Of a DNA stretch of 8,659 nucleotides, positions 5,507 through 8,659 are shown one piece after another. Below the pieces are notes generated by a model, which saw only the letters and a program-made list of their open reading frames with translations, had not been told where the DNA came from and ran no database searches. How positions within the stretch are numbered: position 1 is the stretch's first letter; the number at the start of each line of letters is the position of its first letter. Position numbers and translations under genes: made by a program. This DNA comes from Candidatus Alistipes excrementipullorum (lineage in GTDB: Bacteria; Bacteroidota; Bacteroidia; Bacteroidales; Rikenellaceae), in contig DXGW01000142.1 in the NCBI GenBank assembly GCA_019113665.1, positions 1 to 8,659 on the forward strand, in the 5' to 3' direction.

Positions 5507-7978
5507 ATGAACGGTTCGCCGATCCGTCTCTGCATGTTCGGGATTGCGGCCGCGATGCTCATCTTTGTCGCGGGTGTCTTCCAGAAGATCCATGCGCAGG
5601 TGCCGGACGGCGAATACTATGTGTCTGAATATTTTACCGACGAGTCCCGCCCGATGATCGAGCCGGACTCGTCGTTGTTTTACCGTGCGATACAGTCGTC
5701 CGATGATGCCTTCGCCGTGATTACGGACTATGACCTCTCGTTCGTGGCTTCGTCTCGCCGCGGTATGGGGTATGAATCGCATCGGGTGGTCCTCAACGGG
5801 ATACCGCTGCAACCAGCATACCGTTCGGCGCTGAACTATATGAATGTTACCTGCCGGCGCTATTCGGGTGCGGCAGTCGCTTCCACAACTCCGGGCGGCA
5901 TGAATGGCGTGACGGAGTACCGCACCGATTTTTCGGAACCGGTCGGTATGCGCAGCGTGGGCATCAACGTGACGGACCGGGTGTATCTTTTCGGTGTTAG
6001 GGCCAGTGCCGTCGAAACGCTCGGCAAAGGCTGGACTTTGTCTGCCATGCTGTCGGCCCGTACCGGCCGTGACATGCACGTGGCGGGTCTGTTCTCAAAT
6101 TCCGCGACAGCCGGTATCTCAACCTCGAAAAGCTGGGGAGAAAGGCATCGGCTTTCGCTGACGGCCATGTTCGCCCCATCGGAGAGAAGTTCCCGCTATT
6201 CTACAACGATGGAGGCCTTTGCGCTTACGGGCGACAATCTCTACAACCCGTCGTGGGGCTATCAGGACGGCAAGGTCCGCAGTGCCAATGTCAGACGGAC
6301 GTTCGTGCCGACGGTGGTGGTCTCATATGACCTGTCGGTATCGGATCTTACCGAGGTGTCGCTGTCATTGGGCGTGGACGCCGGGCATCGCCGCTATAGC
6401 GCGCTGGCATGGTTCGATGCCCGTACGCCCATGCCTGACAACTACCATTACATGCCGAGCTACTTTACCGATTCGGAAGTTGCGGCAGAGGTCGCGGCGG
6501 CATGGCGAGACAATGATGCGCGATATACGCAGATCAATTGGGACAAACTCCACGAGATCAACGGCATGAGCGATGACGGCCATTCGGCCTATGCCGTCGA
6601 GGACCGTGTGGAGCGTATTGCAGATGTTAATTTCAGGGCCGCGGGCCGTACCGTGGCAGGCCGGCGTCTGACGGTAGGGTACGGCCTCAATGCGTCATAC
6701 AGCAATCGCCGCAGTTACAAGCAGATGCGCGACTTGCTCGGCGGTGACCATATAATAGACATAGACCAGTATCTCGTGGACGATGATATGGTCGGAAACA
6801 TGAAGCAGAACGACCTGCGCAATCCCGACCGCGTGATACGCGAAGGCGACAGGTACGGCTATGACTATGCGTTGGTGAGACGGTATGCCGGGACTTTCGT
6901 TACCGCAGAGTGGCGGTCGGACCGCCTGCGTTTCGATCTGGCTGCGGAGATTGGCGAGATGGCGGTGTTCCGTCGCGGATATTACGAGAAGGAGTTGTTC
7001 GCTGGCTCGGCGTCGTATGGGCGCTCGCGCCGCGTGAAGATGTCGCCATATACGGTCAAGACCGTATCGGGGTATTCGTTTACGCCGCGTCACTACCTTG
7101 GCGTGACGTTGGCTGTTGCCGGGAGTGCTCCCGACAGCGAGGACCTTTTTCTGCAGACGCAATATAACAACCGCACGATAGACTCGCCGAAACTCGAGAC
7201 TTCTTTCTCGGCCGAGGTGGATTACCGTTATCGCGGCAGAGCGGTGAATGTGTCGGCTTCGTTATATCTTAGGCGGACCTGGGACGGTGTCGATGTGGCG
7301 CACTATTACGATGACCTGGCATTTACATATTCCGACATGGTGGTATCGGATATCGGGCTGTTGAATGCCGGTATCGAGATCGCGGCTGACGTGAGGTTCG
7401 CCCGCAACTGGAGCGCTTCGGTGGCTGCTTCGGCGGGACGTTATCTCTATGCGTCCGATCCACGCGTCACGCTCTATTCCGATCGCGACAACTCGCTGAT
7501 CTGCGACCGTGCAGTGGCTCATATGGGTGATTGCCATGTAGGAGGCTCTCCCGAGGCAGTCGTCACGGCCGACGTGGTATACATGAACCGCGGTTGGGGC
7601 GCACGGATAACGGGAACATATGCCGGCCTGCGTTATGTCGTGCCGGCTGTCATGCGGCGTACAGACCGTGTGTCGCGTCAGGGATCTGTTTCCGAGGAGA
7701 TTTTCAGGCGTTTCGTCGTGCAGGAACGTATGCCCGATGCCGTTTCGGTAGATGCTGCCGTGTGGAAGAGTTTCCGTTTGGGCAATGCCTCGCGACTGGT
7801 CGTCTCCCTGTCCGTGCGCAATCTGCTCGGCAACCGCAACATCATATACAACGGCCGTGAGTCATTGAGGATAAGCCGTACCAATGTGGAGGGTGAGTAC
7901 CTTTATGAACCGTTTGCGACACGCTACACATATTCCTATCCGAGGAGCTTTTACCTCTCTGTAAACTACAAGTTCTGA
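5507..7978 (+). CDS. TonB-dependent-receptor-like outer membrane beta-barrel protein, short N-terminus
   Basis: This 823-residue protein has a signal peptide with a hydrophobic core at residues 8-25 and cleavage probably at HA30|Q31. Residues about 61-145 resemble the plug of Bacteroidales TonB-dependent receptors: SSDDAF, then RRGMGYESHRVVLNGIPL (84-101), a YMN..R.YSG stretch, and GG-x-NGVTEYRT. The rest alternates polar and aromatic residues like a large beta-barrel. It includes the recurring NPSWGYQDGK motif (247-256), a NLLGNRNIIYNG segment (from 772) and a C-terminal ...SVNYKF ending in Phe, the usual sorting signal for BAM insertion. Many family members carry a CarboxypepD_reg-like domain of about 80-100 residues plus a TonB-box region before the plug. 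Here only about 30 mature residues precede it, and I cannot point to a TonB box. Active transport is therefore uncertain; the substrate cannot be read from the sequence. No SusD gene follows. It is 10 bases after pepD, last in the operon, and ends before a strong terminator. Confidence 0.85.
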   Translation: MNGSPIRLCMFGIAAAMLIFVAGVFQKIHAQVPDGEYYVSEYFTDESRPMIEPDSSLFYRAIQSSDDAFAVITDYDLSFVASSRRGMGYESHRVVLNGIPLQPAYRSALNYMNVTCRRYSGAAVASTTPGGMNGVTEYRTDFSEPVGMRSVGINVTDRVYLFGVRASAVETLGKGWTLSAMLSARTGRDMHVAGLFSNSATAGISTSKSWGERHRLSLTAMFAPSERSSRYSTTMEAFALTGDNLYNPSWGYQDGKVRSANVRRTFVPTVVVSYDLSVSDLTEVSLSLGVDAGHRRYSALAWFDARTPMPDNYHYMPSYFTDSEVAAEVAAAWRDNDARYTQINWDKLHEINGMSDDGHSAYAVEDRVERIADVNFRAAGRTVAGRRLTVGYGLNASYSNRRSYKQMRDLLGGDHIIDIDQYLVDDDMVGNMKQNDLRNPDRVIREGDRYGYDYALVRRYAGTFVTAEWRSDRLRFDLAAEIGEMAVFRRGYYEKELFAGSASYGRSRRVKMSPYTVKTVSGYSFTPRHYLGVTLAVAGSAPDSEDLFLQTQYNNRTIDSPKLETSFSAEVDYRYRGRAVNVSASLYLRRTWDGVDVAHYYDDLAFTYSDMVVSDIGLLNAGIEIAADVRFARNWSASVAASAGRYLYASDPRVTLYSDRDNSLICDRAVAHMGDCHVGGSPEAVVTADVVYMNRGWGARITGTYAGLRYVVPAVMRRTDRVSRQGSVSEEIFRRFVVQERMPDAVSVDAAVWKSFRLGNASRLVVSLSVRNLLGNRNIIYNGRESLRISRTNVEGEYLYEPFATRYTYSYPRSFYLSVNYKF

Positions 7979-7991
7979 TCACGGAAAATAT

Positions 7992-8027
7992 ACAGCCCGG
8001 CGATTCGGGCGCCGGGCTGTTGTCGTT
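7992..8027. terminator. bidirectional terminator between converging genes
   Basis: A perfect 11-bp stem, ACAGCCCGGCG (7992-8002) with CGCCGGGCTGT (8010-8020), encloses a 7-base loop. On the plus strand it is followed by a modest TGTCGTTGG; on the minus strand by TATATTTTCC, a better T-tract. It lies 13 bases after the receptor stop and 26 bases beyond the DUF5606 stop, so it can serve both converging genes. Confidence 0.88.
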
Positions 8028-8046
8028 GGAGCTTACAGCTGTCTGA

Positions 8047-8463
8047 TTATTCCTCCTTCTGTTCACCCTCTTCCGGGAGCTTGAACTCGGTGAACCCGGC
8101 TGCGAGAAGGGTGTTGTACCATGCAAAAACCTTCTTCATGTCGGATACGTGTACGCGTTCGCGGTCGTACTCCGGCAGAACCTCGGCGAAGTATGCCTTC
8201 AGCTTTTCGGGAGTCTCCTTGGGAGATATGGCCTCCTTGCCTTCGGTATGTTTGTATATGTTGGTGAATACGTCGGCCAGGGCAATGTCCTCGCCTTCGG
8301 TATATATCGAGATCTCGGTCAGGGCGCTTACACGCGAACTTGCCGATGCATTCATTCTTTTGCCGTCGAGCAGCGACTCCACGATCACTCCATTGCTCGA
8401 TTGTGCCACATATTTGAAAAGTCCGGGTTTGCCCGAGATGGCCAGAATATCCTTCAGTTCCAT
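8047..8463 (-). CDS. DUF5606 family protein
   Basis: This 138-residue protein is conserved across Bacteroidota and has no known function. The N-terminus MELKDILAISGKPGLFKYVA, followed by VESLLDGKRM, is the family hallmark. Next come a strand-rich ALTEISIYTEGED segment, a variable middle, and FAEVLPEYDRERVHVSDMKK leading to VFAWYNTLL, which is also conserved. The C-terminus is an acidic Glu/Lys-rich tail (residues about 129-138). There is no signal peptide or membrane segment, so it is probably cytoplasmic. The start at 8463 is supported by the conserved ISGKPGL block directly after it and an A-rich leader typical of the phylum. It is transcribed alone from a TATATTTG-type promoter and converges on the receptor operon. 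Assignment to DUF5606 is from memory of the family pattern. Confidence 0.9.
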   Translation of the reverse strand: MELKDILAISGKPGLFKYVAQSSNGVIVESLLDGKRMNASASSRVSALTEISIYTEGEDIALADVFTNIYKHTEGKEAISPKETPEKLKAYFAEVLPEYDRERVHVSDMKKVFAWYNTLLAAGFTEFKLPEEGEQKEE

Positions 8464-8496
8464 GTTATCAGTTAGTTTTTTGTTTGTTCAATGAGA

Positions 8497-8519
8497 CAAA
8501 TATACGAATAAATTTCAAA
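8497..8519 (-). promoter_or_regulatory. Bacteroidota-type promoter for the DUF5606 gene
   Basis: On the minus strand TATATTTG (8504 down to 8497) matches the TAnnTTTG -7 element, identical to the one before ispF. A TTTG at 8519-8516 lies only 11 bases upstream, shorter than the roughly 19-21 expected for the -33 element, so the -33 region is not convincing. The implied A-rich leader is about 30 bases and ends in AACTGATAAC just before the start codon. Confidence 0.55.
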
Positions 8520-8543
8520 CGTCGGCCGATCGGCCGTGCGTTT
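8517..8543 (-). terminator. palindromic terminator-like hairpin after the right-edge gene
   Basis: CGGCCGATCGGCCG (8523-8536) is a perfect 14-base palindrome. It is flanked by AAACG (8517-8521) and CGTTT (8539-8543), which also pair, giving an interrupted 10-bp stem with a GATC loop. On the minus strand it immediately follows the stop of the right-edge gene and is followed by TTTGAAATTTATT, so it can terminate that gene just upstream of the DUF5606 promoter. A protein-binding palindrome is an alternative. Confidence 0.65.
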
Positions 8544-8659
8544 TATTCGGACTTGACCGTATATACGTATTCAGCCGATGCTGCGTCCGCGCCGTAGATA
8601 TTCAGACAATAGACGTAGAAGATTACGCATTTGCCGGCCTCCTGTGCAGGCAGGTTCTG
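8543..8659 (-). CDS. C-terminal fragment of an unidentified protein (cut by window edge)
   Basis: The minus-strand frame is open from the window edge to TAA at 8545-8543, giving 38 residues. The sequence has alternating hydrophobic/aromatic strands (VIFYVYCLNIYG, then AEYVYTVKSE), resembling the last two beta strands of an Ig-like or fibronectin-type III domain in a secreted protein; this is only a resemblance. A terminator-like hairpin directly downstream supports a real gene end, and codon use is like the neighbours. The rest of the gene lies outside the window, so the family cannot be named. Confidence 0.55.
   Translation of the reverse strand, partial: QNLPAQEAGKCVIFYVYCLNIYGADAASAEYVYTVKSE

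Noticed and set aside
4720..5562. Long minus-strand open frame (280 codons) opposite pepD
   Set aside because: It lies almost entirely opposite a firmly identified gene, and the translation is rich in Arg/His with no family pattern. Frames like this are common opposite GC-rich genes.
5441..6079. Minus-strand open frame (212 codons) opposite pepD and the receptor gene
   Set aside because: Arg/His-rich antisense frame without domain features; the plus-strand frame shows a signal peptide and plug motifs.
8081..8494. Plus-strand open frame (137 codons) opposite the DUF5606 gene
   Set aside because: The minus-strand frame has the conserved ISGKPGL family start and a promoter; the plus-strand frame is low-complexity Ser-rich and starts close to a terminator.

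Overview
The window reads as chromosomal DNA from a Bacteroidota bacterium, most likely order Bacteroidales. The moderately high GC content, frequent ATA isoleucine codons and Rikenellaceae-like proteins suggest an Alistipes-like organism. The assignment rests on four things: families largely confined to this phylum (DUF4251, DUF5606 and a Bacteroidales-type TonB-dependent receptor), TAnnTTTG-type -7 promoter elements, no convincing Shine-Dalgarno sequences, and A-rich translation starts. Genus is an inference.

Layout, left to right. (1) The C-terminal ~70% of the excinuclease subunit gene uvrA (+), cut by the left edge. (2) Two adjacent genes for exported DUF4251 proteins (+), diverged tandem paralogues, closed by a strong intrinsic terminator at about 3465-3496. 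(3) A compact block ispF - pepD - TonB-dependent-receptor-like outer membrane protein (+), with gaps of 13 and 10 bases. It starts at a phylum-type promoter and ends at an 11-bp hairpin terminator near 8000. (4) On the minus strand, a DUF5606 gene converging on the same terminator, with its own TATATTTG promoter element. (5) At the right edge, the last 38 codons of another minus-strand gene, followed by a palindromic terminator-like hairpin.

The genes are mostly housekeeping or envelope functions: nucleotide excision repair (UvrA), the MEP isoprenoid pathway (IspF), cytosolic dipeptide hydrolysis (PepD), and outer-membrane or periplasmic proteins (receptor-like barrel, DUF4251 pair). I see no mobile element, CRISPR array, RNA gene, toxin-antitoxin pair or defence system. 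I do not think the window holds a dramatic new system. The points most worth a second look are the shortened TonB receptor lacking an N-terminal extension and co-transcribed with a peptidase gene, the hairpin burying the start codon of the first DUF4251 gene, the near-leaderless ispF promoter, and the diverged DUF4251 pair.
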